From Trichopria drosophilae (taxonomy: Eukaryota > Arthropoda > Insecta > Hymenoptera > Diapriidae): a stretch of 64,000 nt of DNA. Location of the stretch: positions 97,273,001 through 97,337,000 of the forward strand of contig CM059587.1 in the NCBI GenBank assembly GCA_030407085.1, read 5' to 3'. A program made the position numbers and the translations under genes. The notes below the pieces were generated by a model. The model did not search any database, had not been told where the DNA came from, and was given only the letters and a program-made list of their open reading frames with translations. Positions 34,096 to 46,448 of this stretch are shown here, piece after piece (the first letter of the stretch is position 1; the number at the start of each line of letters is the position of its first letter).

Positions 34096-34479
34096 GACAT
34101 CGAAGGAAGACAGAATTCCTGTCTAGATTTGAAGATATTTTAATGTATTCAAAATATTTATTAGTACAGCCACTAATCATCTTTATGTTGCAATTTTAGT
34201 CACATTCGATAAAGTTTTAAATGCCAATCTTTTTGGAATGCGAGTAAAGCACCACTTTAATAATGCAGAGTCGACCGCTTTAATAATTGATTTCATCGTC
34301 AATAAGTTTTATAAAGAAAAGGAGCTCTCTGTCTCTTAAAGAGTGAAAAAGTTACTCAACATTCAAAATGTCTCGGTTTTCACTTAAAAAGTCTTCGGTA
34401 TTTATATAAAACATTCACGAATGAAACCTTAATTATCAATCACTCAAGATTATAATTGCAGCAATACCAATTGTTTTTG

Positions 34480-35340
34480 AATTTTCTTCTCTACACATCC
34501 ATGTTCTATATTTTATAGCACCGGTTCATCTATCGTTCTTCCTCGTTTCACTGAAAATTGCGCGGAACCTCCAGTAAACGTCTACTGACAATTCCGCAAT
34601 AAACCTTGTGCGTATTCGCCCGTACTAAATGTCGTAAGATGTAAATCTGACGTTGATGACAAAAATAAAATGGAGGGGTCCGGGATTATAAATTGGTAGC
34701 GCTAATAAGCTCGCAGGAAAGTGAGGTTTTCGCCGAACGAGCGTCGTTTTCGAAAATGGTTCTACGGTGTTAAAGCGGCGCTTAAACGAAGCTGGGTGCG
34801 AATAAAATGACATCGCGTTTACGAGCGCCGTGAATCAACATGCTTTATGATTGTTCCTAGTAGAAGAAAGAGAGCGAAAGCTTCCTCGGGGGAAAAGGAA
34901 TTGGGTTGGGGCTACGAAAAGGCAGTTCACGGGGGATGGTGAGGGGGTGTTTCCACCGCATCAGAGGAGTTGAAAATTGGAAAACTGTTTTGTTCGAATG
35001 CTTCGCTTTTGCGGGACTAAAGCGAGGCTATTGTGCAAAACGCTTACATGAATTGGAAGCACCCAAAAATCGGCACCATGGCTACCAGGGACGTGACGTC
35101 ATCGCCGATCGACAGCAATAAATAGGGGACCTTTTTCCCAACATTCACTTTTAATCAAACACCTTGTTTTTATTTTACTGAATTTTCCAAAAATGTACGA
35201 AGTCTGTCGAGTGAAATAAAACGCCGGTACACGGGCGACTGGGAATTCTATACCCACAATCACATTTGCCAATTCGCTAACACGTCGCTGTCGGGTTCAT
35301 GCGAACGCACCCTTTCGGTATGATCAAGGTAACGATCTAA
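34480..35340 (+). other. Large CpG-rich patch, candidate regulatory or first-exon region
   Basis: This is the longest CpG-rich block of the window, with words like GCGTCGTTTTCG and TTTACGAGCGCCGTG. It contains a CRE, a TATA-like and an initiator-like site in the right order (see 35094-35150). Downstream, a short ATG frame (MRTHPFGMIK) runs into AAG/GTAACG at 35328/35329, a fair splice donor. The protein evidence is too short to name a gene. A first exon of a flanking gene or an enhancer are the two readings. Confidence 0.3.
35094..35150 (+). promoter_or_regulatory. Possible core promoter: CRE, TATA-like box, initiator-like site
   Basis: A perfect cAMP-response element TGACGTCA lies at 35094-35101. 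AATAAATAGG follows at 35115-35124 and CATTCACTTTT about 25 bases later, resembling the insect initiator TCAKTY. Order and spacing fit a TATA promoter reading rightward. It is sequence-only evidence. Confidence 0.3.
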
Positions 35341-36114
35341 CCGGACGTAGTTGAACGACCTATTGTGCTATATTACGACTGACGAATTTTTATCAATTTT
35401 TCAAAATGCGTTCTCCATGGATGACGCTTTCATGCTGTAATTGCACATCAACCTACCTGACGTTAATCGATGTATTTTGTTAGTTACTTTAGGTAACATT
35501 CTGTACTGCATTTGTTGTTGTGTTAATCTTCCTTTAAATATTGTACATTTTTATAACATTCGTAACTAACAAACATATCTATAATTTCCGATATATCGTT
35601 AAAACTAGTGATACTAGTTCGTCGAAAACTCAAAATCATAAATAATTCACTACGGTAACATTAAATTTCTTTTGAATATGCAAAATGCAAAATACCATTC
35701 AACCGTATTTGCTGCAGGAAAAAAAATCGATGTGACTAATATACGTCGATAGAAAAGTCTGTTAGTTACACAACAGGATAAATTGATTTTAAACTGAAAA
35801 AAATGCCTAAGCGTTCGTGTGGCCTAACAATTACAGCTCGGAGGGTATTCAAATTTCGAAAAGAGAAAACCATCGACCGTCATTCATTTTTCAACCGACA
35901 TTGTAATATAACTCTATTGTCCGCGTTCATTATTGTTGTGGCTGTGATCGGAGAGTAAAGTGAAAGTAGGTTATCGTCATATCCGGGCGTGCATTTTTAT
36001 TGCCATGCATGTGACATTTTTCGAATTTACCCTATTTGCCGACTTTAACGACGTCGACGAATTTGCATACATATTTCATCTTTTGTAAAGAATTGTGGAA
36101 TAAGTTATATAATA

Positions 36115-37190
36115 CAGTGATCTAGATTTATCCCCATTGTTATAGTTTTGTCCTTAATTTTGCAGGATAACCTCTAAAAGATATATTTTTTAATAAAAAA
36201 TTATTTATATATTTTACCGATTACGTTAAAGCTCCTGTACTAAGAATTTTCAATTTAGACAATAACGCGAAATTCGACGTTTTGTCGTATAGGATAACGC
36301 GACAAATTACTCATCGTAAAAAAAATAAAGCGTTTTGATGAAAGAGAAATGAACGAAACGCAACGAAATAAAAACAAATAGCCTGGTCGTTCTTTCTCAT
36401 TAAACCTGCTGACGGCTAAACTCTGAAGTTAATAGAATTAAAATCCTAGCGCTGGAATTCACTTCTACAAACGACGCTTCATTTTTTACGTTTCATAATA
36501 AGTGCATTTAATTAATAGCTCCTAGAAGCGATGAGATAAAAGCCACTGCTATTTATCTCGATGCATGATTTAATTAATATGGTCTGTATTCATTATTCGT
36601 GAAATCAGATACATTTTCATAGAATGAAACGACCATGCATATTTTAAATTAGAGCTAAATACAAGAATTTAGTCCTGAAAATAGAATTGAATAAAACTGT
36701 TATTATTGCGTACAACAACAATCCATGTCAGATTATTATCATTAACCACAAACATATCTTATTATTATCATCATTACATACATCGTGATCATTATCACCA
36801 ACATCAGTTCCATCATCAAATCTATTTAATCTTTGAATTACTGTCATTAATATAATGAACTTTGGAAATCAGAAATATTTAGTTTACTGTTATATAACAC
36901 ATCTTGATCATCTGACGAATAAGTGTTACAAATATTATATATGTACGAACCATTATCGACGTTATGATGACGTGTCTGACGCAACACGGCTTTACTACTT
37001 AGCGCGTGGTAATGCTATTCTATCATATACAAAAATAAATTTTTTACATTTTACGACACATTTCTTTGAGAAAACCAAAGGATTGGAAAACAATTCTGAA
37101 ATCGTTTTATATAATGTGTCTTACAATTTATTAACTGCAATGTATTTAAATCGTCAAAGCATATCCACTTTTGTTCAACAAGTTTAGTGT
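36115..37190. other. Mostly A/T-rich, no supported gene
   Basis: An (ATC/ATT)-biased stretch lies at 36720-36810. A 110-codon frame (36855-37187, starting with ATG) lacks any recognisable domain. Confidence 0.35.
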
Positions 37191-37216
37191 AACCCTTTAA
37201 GGAATATAACGAAAAA

Positions 37217-37662
37217 CCCTTTAAGTCCCAAATGTGCACAATTTGTACACAGATTTTAGCATAGTTTTATTTCTACCATAAAAATTAAAAAAAAAATGGA
37301 AACGTCTATTTCCGATTAGTTTTGAGGTCGCTCTTTCGATTGCAACTACTGAAATTTGCGAGAAATTACGTTTACCACATTTTTTTACAAAAATATTGAA
37401 AAAAAACTTTTTAGCCACAACTTTTTGTTAAAATGCATTTTTAACTATGATACTCGTTTCACATCACCTTATAACCTACCACAAACGTGTTCCCGATTTT
37501 TTTACTCCAAAATTATATATTCACATATTTTGATTTATTGTATTTTTCGTTTTAAAATGGCGTCTGAACGTTAAAAATTGTTGAAATTGAAAAACTATTA
37601 TTTCGAATCTACTAAGTTTTCTTTGCAGCAAAATCGTACAAATAAGTTATTACGAGTTTTTT
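37217..37662 (+). mobile_element. Truncated copy of the 33.1-kb TTAA element
   Basis: CCCTTTAAGTCCCAAATGTG onward matches 33138-33586 in order, with more substitutions. The right half is missing, so no foldback forms. AACCCTTTAAG occurs twice just upstream (37191 and 37216), hinting at a damaged end. Confidence 0.75.
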
Positions 37663-38479
37663 TATTTTAAGCATTTATGTTTATCCATTATTATTAGTAT
37701 TATATGTTCCGAAACTCATAACCAATAAATTCTATTAAGAGCGAATCAAAATAAATTCGCAAGTTTTTTAGTAAATCCCAAAATGACAAGTTTTTTTAGT
37801 AAATCCTTTTTTTAAACATCGTCATATAAAAGATGTTAAAGTTTAAAAAAAAATGCCAAGAACAAAGAAAAAACCACTGGTGGTAATTTCCAAAACAATT
37901 ATTGTTATAATACAAAAATTGTAATTACAAATTTATAAGCAATGTTTTTTTTGTGATGTGATTATTTTTATTGAATTATATATCGTATTTTTATAGTATG
38001 TTCTATGTGACAATATTATTTGTTTTTTCGCCTTCCTCCCGATGTTATTCCCTGTAATTACTAATTAAAAATGTTTAAGCATTAATGTCTTTTTGTCATG
38101 TGATTATTTTTATTGAATTATATATCGAATTTTTATAGAATATTATTTGTGACATTATTATTTGTTTTGTCGCCTTCCTCGCTATTTTACTATCTATAAT
38201 TACATATAAAGTCAGTAGATTAATTCCATTCAAGTAGCTGCGCGGTTGGTGAGCAAAAATTAGCTGTATTTTGGCCACTGCAGTTCTTTTGCAGCTATTC
38301 GAGGTGGTTTTTTGGTAGTTGAGTTATTCACAAACGTGACCCTTTCTGAGCAGGTCAAGCTTTTTATTTTAAAATTGGAAATACTTATTTCCGCATATAA
38401 ACTGAATTAGAATTAATCTATTATATACGTACTAAAAGGGACCAGAGGAAATTAAATAAGAATGAAACATTAAAACAAA

Positions 38480-39020
38480 GCGAATGGAAGTCGTGCTCGG
38501 GTAAAAAGAGTGATCGAATAAGCTCTTTTACGCAGGTTAAAAGGTAGTAAACGCGTTAAAGCGAGGCCAATCCGAAGCGGCAGTCGATATTCACTGCGGC
38601 AAATACGTCTTCGTAATTAGCCGTGGAGACGATTAATTACAAAATTCACCGGCGATCAAGCTCCCGCTGCAATTTCTCCGATTTGTTCGGGTACGTCGGG
38701 GGTTAACTGGTCCGAGTGAACGAGTGGGCTTGGAAAAATGGGTTTGTCAATAAAAAATGTTTGCAATCTTGCCCGTTAACGCAATTCAATTTCGAGATAA
38801 CAAATAGCGATTCGTAAGCCGGAATAGCAGCCGGCTATCGAAAAACGATTAAATCGTTAAAATATATCGGCACGACGGACGACCGGTGATATTTCCTCGA
38901 CCGATGGACGAAATCGCTGAGCTTTTCGTGGCGCGCTGCGGCGACGGCAGTGCGGCGCCGCCGAAATTGACCTTGTTTCTAATTTTGTTTACTTTTAGCG
39001 ATCGCCTCATAATTTCGTTT
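38480..39020. other. CpG-rich patch, candidate conserved non-coding element
   Basis: A dense CpG block containing GTAATTAGCC, ATTAATTACAAAATTC and ATCGATTAAATCG-like homeodomain-type TAAT words embedded in CpG-rich sequence, and a near-palindromic GCGGCGACGGCAGTGCGGCGCCGCC segment in parts near 38938. The short frame at 38886-39092 has no family. The mix of CpG richness and TAAT sites suits a developmental enhancer. This is inference from composition. Confidence 0.3.
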
Positions 39021-39211
39021 TTCATTTTTGGACGTCTAAATGGAATTCGGACAAGCTATTATTCTTGGCAATTTATAGGGATTTATTTATGATTGCTAAT
39101 ACACGTACACTGCGCATTTTGTACATAGTCAGTTATGACATAAAAATAATGATAAACACTGCCGCATAAAAATTGAGGAAATATATTAACGGTATAAGTA
39201 ATAGTTATTTT

Positions 39212-39300
39212 TGTATCAAGGGCGTAAAATACAGTTTTAGGACTCGACAATAGAACCCGAGAGACAGCAAAGCCGACTCGGGGATCTTGAGGGTGAAAAT
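39212..39300. repeat. Copy 2 of the 8.1-kb hairpin-bearing repeat
   Basis: GTATCAAGGGCGTAAAAT, TTTTAGGACTCGA and a CCCGAGAGACAGCAAAGCCG...CTCGGGG hairpin follow the order of 8093-8175. A GGTGTAAAATGGTCATTTTATGCC inverted repeat follows at about 39343. Confidence 0.4.
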
Positions 39301-40378
39301 TCTACGCCTGAGATTCAAACATTGTTTTTTGATGTAGTAGGTGTAAAATGGTCATTTTATGCCTACTGCATCGAAAAAGTATATATATAAATACACGTAA
39401 TTTAGATAAAATATAGTTTCTTCATTATTCATAGGAAAAAAAATAGGTTTCCGGAATGTAGAATACCAAGTTCCTTACTATTGGTGTAATTGTATATTTT
39501 TAATTGTCCGACTTATTGGAGGGAGTAAATCTAATCAATATTATTTACAATTTTACAGCTGGAATTAAAGACTTTATATAATAATGTCGGAGATTATATG
39601 GTTCGTAACGACTTATGTTGTCAGTAGTAACAGACGTTTTCATGGATACTATTCATGTTGGCGATAGTACTTACTTCTTTCTTGGCTATTGAATGTAAAT
39701 TTTGGACATCAACAGGCGATACTTATTAGATCATTTTTTTATCTCAATCGAGTTCAAATTTGATTCTCACTCGCTTACGGTGAACATAAACAGATTTTTA
39801 CCATAAAATGATCCAAAAAAGATCAGATTTTAATGTTCACGAATCGATAGCGACATTCGTCCACGTAAAAAAATTGATAAAAAGTTTCCAATCTAATGTA
39901 ATTATATTTCAGATTGTTTTTTTGACTAAACTCGTCTAACTTTGGTCATAGAATATTTGAAAACTATGATTCCATTTAGGTTAGTTAAAAATTTGACCGA
40001 TTCTGATCAAAATCTGACTAATTTTTTAGTAACTTATTTACATAAACTTTACATATTTATTTACATAGCCGAAATACAGGAGTATAATACAGTTATTGCA
40101 ATAATCTCACTGTAAATGTTATTATACGAAGCTACAATTTTTGTTAGTTTAACCTTTTTTTAAGTTTATAAAAATATATGACTCCGTGTTTCATGCTTAT
40201 TGAAGCTATATTTCAGAAGTTTGCTTATCTGCTGCTTGATTAGTAATGAAAGAATCTAGAAAAAGGTGAATGTGATCTGTGAATCGAATTTGAAATTTTT
40301 TTTTGTAAATTTAAGATGTTACGTGGTAAATGTGTGTTGCTAATATTTATCATGATTGAATTCGTTGCTATAGCAACA

Positions 40379-40992
40379 TTAACCCATTAACGTCCAAGGG
40401 ACACTTTTTGTCCTCCAATATTTTGAAGTATTTTGTATCAAAATCGAAGCTGAAAAAAATTGAATATTGAAATTGAACATTATAACGACCTCAAAATGGC
40501 GTCCTCGAAATATCCTAAAACAAAATCTTGAAAACTTCCACTATATTTCTTAGAATTTTTCATTTTTAGCATTTTCTTTTTAATAATTCAGAGTTTTTTA
40601 ATTAGAGCATCCGGAAATTATTAAAGGAATTTTAAAAGGAAGATTACATACGAATTGAAGAGACTTTTCTTGTATACATTAATACTAATAAATTAATTAT
40701 TGAAAAGTCTCTTCAATTCGTACGTAACCTTCCTTTTAAAATTCCTTTAATAATTTCCGAACGCTCTAATTAAAAAACTGTGAATTTTTAAAAACAAAAT
40801 GCTAAAAATGAAAAGTTCTAAGAAATACACTGGAAGTTTTCAAGATTTTGTTATAGGATATTTCGAGGACGCCATTTTGAGGTCGTTATAATGTTCAAAT
40901 TCAATATTCAATTTTTTTCAGCTTCGATTTTGATACAAAATACTTCAAAATATTGGAGGACAAAAAGTGTCCTTTGGACGTTAATGGGTTAA
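40379..40992. mobile_element. TTAA-flanked foldback MITE (0.61 kb)
   Basis: TTAACCCATTAACGTCC and GGACGTTAATGGGTTAA are perfect inverted ends. TTAA is intact at 40379-40382 and 40989-40992. The arms pair almost to the centre (near 40685) through ACACTTTTTGTCCTCC, AATGGCGTCCTCG and AAGAGACTTTTC, so nearly the whole element is one hairpin. It is piggyBac-like and non-autonomous. Confidence 0.85.
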
Positions 40993-42715
40993 TGACTGTA
41001 AAAAATAAAGACAAATAAGAAATTAAGTAAAATAAGTGTTGGAGATACTGTGAGGCATGCCGTGCATGTTTAGAGAGCATGAAAGAAACCCCCCAAAAAT
41101 AATATGAATAGGTAAAAGGTTTATTTAAAAAATGGCGACTTTTATTTTTGTTTTCAAACGAAACATAATTGGCATACCGTCAAATTACGAAATCGTTTTG
41201 TTAAAGCTGATAAAATAAAAAATACGCTGCAGTATTATAAAATTATATAAAAAGTTGAGAATAGTAGAGAATAGTAGAGAATGTAAAATTTTTTTCAAAA
41301 TAAGGTCTGGGGTGAAAATTCGATTGCATAAATATCTTTTTCTGCATTTAAACTCATGGATTTTTAATATTTTAACTAGTCATTATCATAACTTTTGATT
41401 GAATTTTTTAATAAACCTGATGTACTGAAACAATAAATTAATTCTTAATCGCCATTATTGTATTTTATTGTTTTCAGATTTGGCAGTGCCTATGTATTCG
41501 TATGGGAAACCTGAATATTTTTTTCACACAATTTTTTAACACTATGAAATAAACAAAATAATAAATAAGGTATTTATTAATTTAGAATTTCATGTTTCTG
41601 TTCACTAAAAAGAATAAACTGTTGTAGATAATTAAAGTAAACTACATTGCTTTACTGCAAGGGAGTGATTTGTTATTAAATTTTCTTTAAAACTTTGGTA
41701 CACGCAAAAAAAAGGCAATAAAGAGAAAAAATGTCAAAACAAAGTAAAAAATTTTTGTAATAATAACATTTACAGCATACAGCACTGCGTAGAATAAGTT
41801 AATCCATTTGTAATGTGCGATTTCTTATTTAAATGACATCGCTTCGTTCCAAAATTTTTAAAGTAAGTACAACATGGATATATTTATTAATTATTATGTT
41901 TACATCTGAACTATTTTCATAGTTTTATTTTATATAACAAATGATATCGTCGTTGCTTAAATTATTAACAAAAGTGTACTTACCACGTAGAGCTTCGATA
42001 TTCGGCGCCATGTAAATCAGAGTTTTGTATTCCTAATCATATTCTATAAGAGTAACCATAAAAAGGAAATATATGCTGTATGGAAACAATAAAGTATATC
42101 TTGCAACTGTTTTAAATAAATATTTGTATGCAAATTACAGGAAGTTTATACATAAATGTAAATTAAATTTACTATAATTCCACTCAGGTTATGTTGAGAT
42201 TTTTACAAATATAAAATTAATCCATAAACAGTACAAGGTTAATTAAAAAAGCATTGCACGGTTCACCAGTAATAAAAATAGTCCATAAATTGGAAAGGTA
42301 AGTAAAACACTCTTCAATCATATCGAAAAGAAGTGAAGAAATGAATAATTGTACCCAAAATAAAACCTGATCTAAATTGTATGACATAAATATAATTAAC
42401 TTGAAACTAATAATAAGTATTAAAAATAGTTATGATATCAAACTAAATCATAACATATTAATCATATATTTAATATCATTATGACAACTATTGTTAGTGT
42501 AATTAGAAAATAAAATGTATCGGTTCTAAACCAGATTTGAGGAAAACCAAGACAAGTAAAATAGTTTTAAATTCTTAATCGGTACATTTATTTAAACAGT
42601 ATTTACGTCAATGAATATTTTTTACAATATAGCGTTTCATAATTTTTGTTTTCGATTTCTCTTCGTCACATACCTTTAGTTTTATTTGTGAACGCAGCTC
42701 AACCTTTGCTTTTCT
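40993..42715. other. A/T-rich stretch without gene
   Basis: The only structure is a 10-bp microsatellite of two to three ATAGTAGAGA units at 41257-41283. Confidence 0.45.
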
Positions 42716-42719
42716 TTTC

Positions 42720-43180
42720 CTACAACATGATACATTATCATCGCCAGGTATGAATTCGTATTTACAATGCGGTTTGTCCGTAAACTGCTCTTAAATAATG
42801 TCGCGATAATGTCACCACGAGCCACGATATTATCTACACTGTCGCCGCTGTGTTTCGAAATTTATTAGAGTGTAAATAATCTTACACTTTGTTAAAAGTA
42901 AAGTTTTCGCTCCGTATAGATTTTTAACTTTTCTACCTACTCATAAACGTCCATTGGACCAGGAAACATTTCATTGAATGGAGTGAAAAAATCACTCTTA
43001 ACGAATAAGTATTTTGATTTTCACTCCAAGAAATTTTGAGAATTTTCTTTCCCGGCTCTACTTTGCGGAGCTTAAATCGAGTTACCGCAAACGCACGAGC
43101 GGCACCTGCTCGACTTTTCGCAAGATTGACGCTCGTTCTCGCCTGGACATTTCGAGCCACCTAGGGAAAAATAACGCGAA
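42720..43180. other. CpG-rich patch
   Basis: CpG words cluster at 42720-42860 and 43040-43170. A minus-strand frame (42933-43160) starts at GTG, not ATG, and resembles nothing known. Function unknown; possible regulatory element. Confidence 0.25.
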
Positions 43181-43723
43181 ATAACTTTAGCGCATTTTTT
43201 ATTACTTACTTTAAAAATATCCCGTTCATGACTTTTTTACGCCATCAGTAATTTTTTAAAACGGCTGATCTTAATGAGAAATAAAAAATTCTCGAAATTT
43301 CTATTCATGTTTGATTCAGTATTATACTTTTTATTTTGAACTAAATAATAAATACTATGTCCTTTAGGACTGCTGAAAATCATTAGAAATTTTATCTCCT
43401 GATGCAATTTTTATTAATATTGTAATTTTTAGTATTTCGGAGCAAGAAATGTAAAAAAGTAGTAGTACTCAGTTACGGTCAGCCACGAACTCTTTTCTTT
43501 AGAAAATTGTTATCGAAATACGTTATTTCGTTGACTTTCAAATTGAAAAACTAAAAGGTTGTTAAATCACGTCCCTATATCATCTGATGTTTTGATAACA
43601 CTGTTGTAATTAGTTAAACAAAACATACTTTTAATTAACTTTTGGGTATAATGGAAATCCGTAACGAAGATTGAATTCGTCCGTGAATGAATATCATGAA
43701 ATTGACTATTAGTACTTTGATTT

Positions 43724-44020
43724 TTACAATATTGGAGAATAATGTAAAAAATCTAGACTCTTCCTGTCGTCTCTAATTCGTATATTTTGCATTTCGATTA
43801 TCGTCCTTCCGCTACGCAGGTCTCGTCGAGTGTATTTCTTACGCAATATCCCATTAACAAAGTTGAAAATTATTAACGAAAAGTATCTTTCAAAACCATT
43901 CGTTGTAAAAATACCAGTCGAAACGTAAGGCAACAAGCGACGAGAACCGCGTTCGCTTGATTTGTTTGCAAAATAAAAACTATACATTCGTTCGGGTGTC
44001 CTAGTTTTTTTGTTCTCCAT
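43724..44020 (-). CDS. Unsupported 98-codon ATG frame
   Basis: A true ATG at 44020 opens 98 codons of basic composition (starting MENKKTRTPERMYSFYF) with one hydrophobic stretch (YFSLIIFNFVNGIL). The region is moderately CpG-rich. No homologous family, splice site or codon bias convinces me; chance is likely. Confidence 0.12.
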   Translation of the reverse strand: MENKKTRTPERMYSFYFANKSSERGSRRLLPYVSTGIFTTNGFERYFSLIIFNFVNGILRKKYTRRDLRSGRTIIEMQNIRIRDDRKSLDFLHYSPIL

Positions 44021-45169
44021 TCGTTCGATGCAAGTAGCCTACTGTCCTAAATATCCACTTTGCATTCAAAGACAAATTGAATTTATGTTGCCTTTATTTC
44101 ACATGTGGACTTAGGAACGAAATCGAACAATAATTGTCAGCGCGTAATTAAGGAAGAGGATGCACGCGCGAGGATCACGAAGGTAGTCCTATTCCTTCCA
44201 GTTTCGTACTAGCTGGACAATCAAAGGTAATATGAAATTTGCATTATCAAAACATTACAATCGATCGAGTTTGGTTGTCATGGTGCTATATCACTGAAAT
44301 ACGAAATGATATGCGCTACTGGATTGTCATTCACTAGTAACATCCCGTCTGAACAGATCGTCAGTTGTGAAGGTTGGTCATCTTGATGTATCACTCAGAT
44401 ATCAAAGGGATGATTGGCACTCAAGATTAGTAAAATTCCAGAATCACAAATATCCAGCAGACGGGTAGATATGGAATTGTTGCAGCATCGGATGGTCAAA
44501 GTGTTGCAAGATTATCGTCAGCTTGTTAGCAATATGGAGGTATCGATGCTCTCTCCTTTAGGATCGATTTTTAGGAATGTGATTACGGGCAATCATCATT
44601 AAAGTATCAAAAGATGACTAATTATAATCCAATGGTTTTTAGTGAATCAGACGTTCAGCAGCAATTTTATAAATATGATGACATATCATTGCTGCATTAG
44701 CGAATGAACAGCACTGGTTATGAAGTATTCAAGAAACAGAAGGTTAAAGTTCGGAACTGGTGCGAAACAGGAGCGTAGCCCAAGGGAAAAATAGGGCAAT
44801 TCTTCAGTTTGAGTGAGTAGCGCTTCTCCTCCGTCACTTCGAACCTACATTTTTTGTTTAATAAACTGTACATCGAGGTTGGACTCGTTCGATTGCACGA
44901 CCGATCGAGTCGTAATATCAATATATCAATATTCGTCGATAAACAATATTCTGAGGTGGCGCCACACATAATATTACTGTACAATTTCGTTGAGTATCTC
45001 AGACGCTACACTCGGTTTTCTTACTTATGTACAGAAACGCGATACACTCACACCCCACAGATACCACGACATTCGTCACCTTCCTCGTAAAAAAATTGGA
45101 ATTCGATAAGTTAAGAAAAAAAAAACGAGCACGACAGTTTTTTGATTCTTGCTCGTTGACGATGGGTGT

Positions 45170-46240
45170 TGGGATTCTTGGTGCGAAACGCAGTAATCAC
45201 AAATGAAATGCGGCCAAGTGGGATGTGGATCAATTGGCTATTATCCCGTATTGGGAATCTGTTTGTCAATTAGTTCCACAGGCCGCTGCTAAATTAAGCA
45301 GGTGCACAAGATTAATCGAGAATTGAATCGTTAATGGACACCTCACTGTCTTTCGGGGCCTATTCTTTACTTGTCTTATCGCACATTTCACTTGTCACTT
45401 TTCACTCCAGGGAAAATCGTCGATTTTTTCGACTAATCGATGCTGCGACTCGAGAATCTCACTTGGTATTCAGGCTCGACAGCTCACCTAAGTAAATTCG
45501 CCACTAGGATGGTCAAACTTGCGAGGAGGATTGTCGGAGTTACGCCGCAACTTCCCCCATGCTGCATGGCTGCTGGGTGTTCCCCTGAAAATTCAAAATT
45601 CATTTTAGAGCATGGTCATAAAATAACGATTACGCAAATTTAGTGTAAACCAAATTTTACATTTACACTTAACAGACATAATAAAAGAAATGTCTGGCTG
45701 GATTTTGCTAAGTTGCATATAAAAACGGAAATAAAATGACGAGTCAACTTTAACGGATCGGTCGATATTGAAACCTTTTTCTGTTTATGATTGCGGCGGT
45801 AAAACATTTACATCGCGGTCCATGCAGCACCGTGCTGTATAATATCGCTTTATGACCGCGATGTGTGTACTGCTTCATTTGTTGTGGCCCGTGTTCTTGC
45901 AAGTGAGCAGAAGCTCGCGCGAACTGTGTACTTGCAAGCTTGAGTTTGTGTGGGACCATACGTGTTTGTATTTGCGAAAGCCCATGTGTTGGTTTACTCA
46001 ACGCATACAGTTGCCTAGCAGACCTCAGCGATATTGCGACAATGCAGGGGACCCGAAGCAATTTGGTCCTTATCATCCTCGTCCAGAGCCATCGCGTTAT
46101 CTCGATCGCGGATCGCACGAAATAACGATGAACAAAAAAAATTGTGCAATTAACCGAAATCCATTTGCCGGATTTATTCGTCTCCGGATGATGTCAATCG
46201 GCAATTTGGCGGATTGTTTCATATGACGAGATTTCAAAAG
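45170..46240 (+). other. Long moderately CpG-rich region with a short signal-like ATG frame
   Basis: The region 45420-46230 has the least A/T bias of the right half. At 46042 an ATG in fair context (GACAATGC) opens 27 codons to TAA at 46123. The N-terminus (MQGTRSNLVLIILVQ) has a basic residue then a hydrophobic run, like a weak signal peptide, but no good GT donor follows. The surroundings could be a 5' exon. The opposite strand carries a 122-codon frame. I cannot decide on a gene. Confidence 0.2.
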
Positions 46241-46448
46241 TATGCATGGATTTCTCGTTAAATGATAATTGTTAGCGTTGATTAAATTTATGCTAACGCA
46301 GAATGGAGCTCATCATTGTAATTAAATCTAAAAATTGTTTCTAAATGAAGTTGGAGCATTTCAGATATTTCACATTCTTCTTTAGAACTTACAGTGCTGC
46401 ACTGCATTACATAAATTAGTTGGAGATATTTAAAATGATTTGGAGATA

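Noticed and set aside
45852..46226. Overlapping 120-codon frames on both strands as genes
   Set aside because: Frames are open on both strands in CpG-rich sequence, have no ATG in good context or known domain, and cannot both be real.
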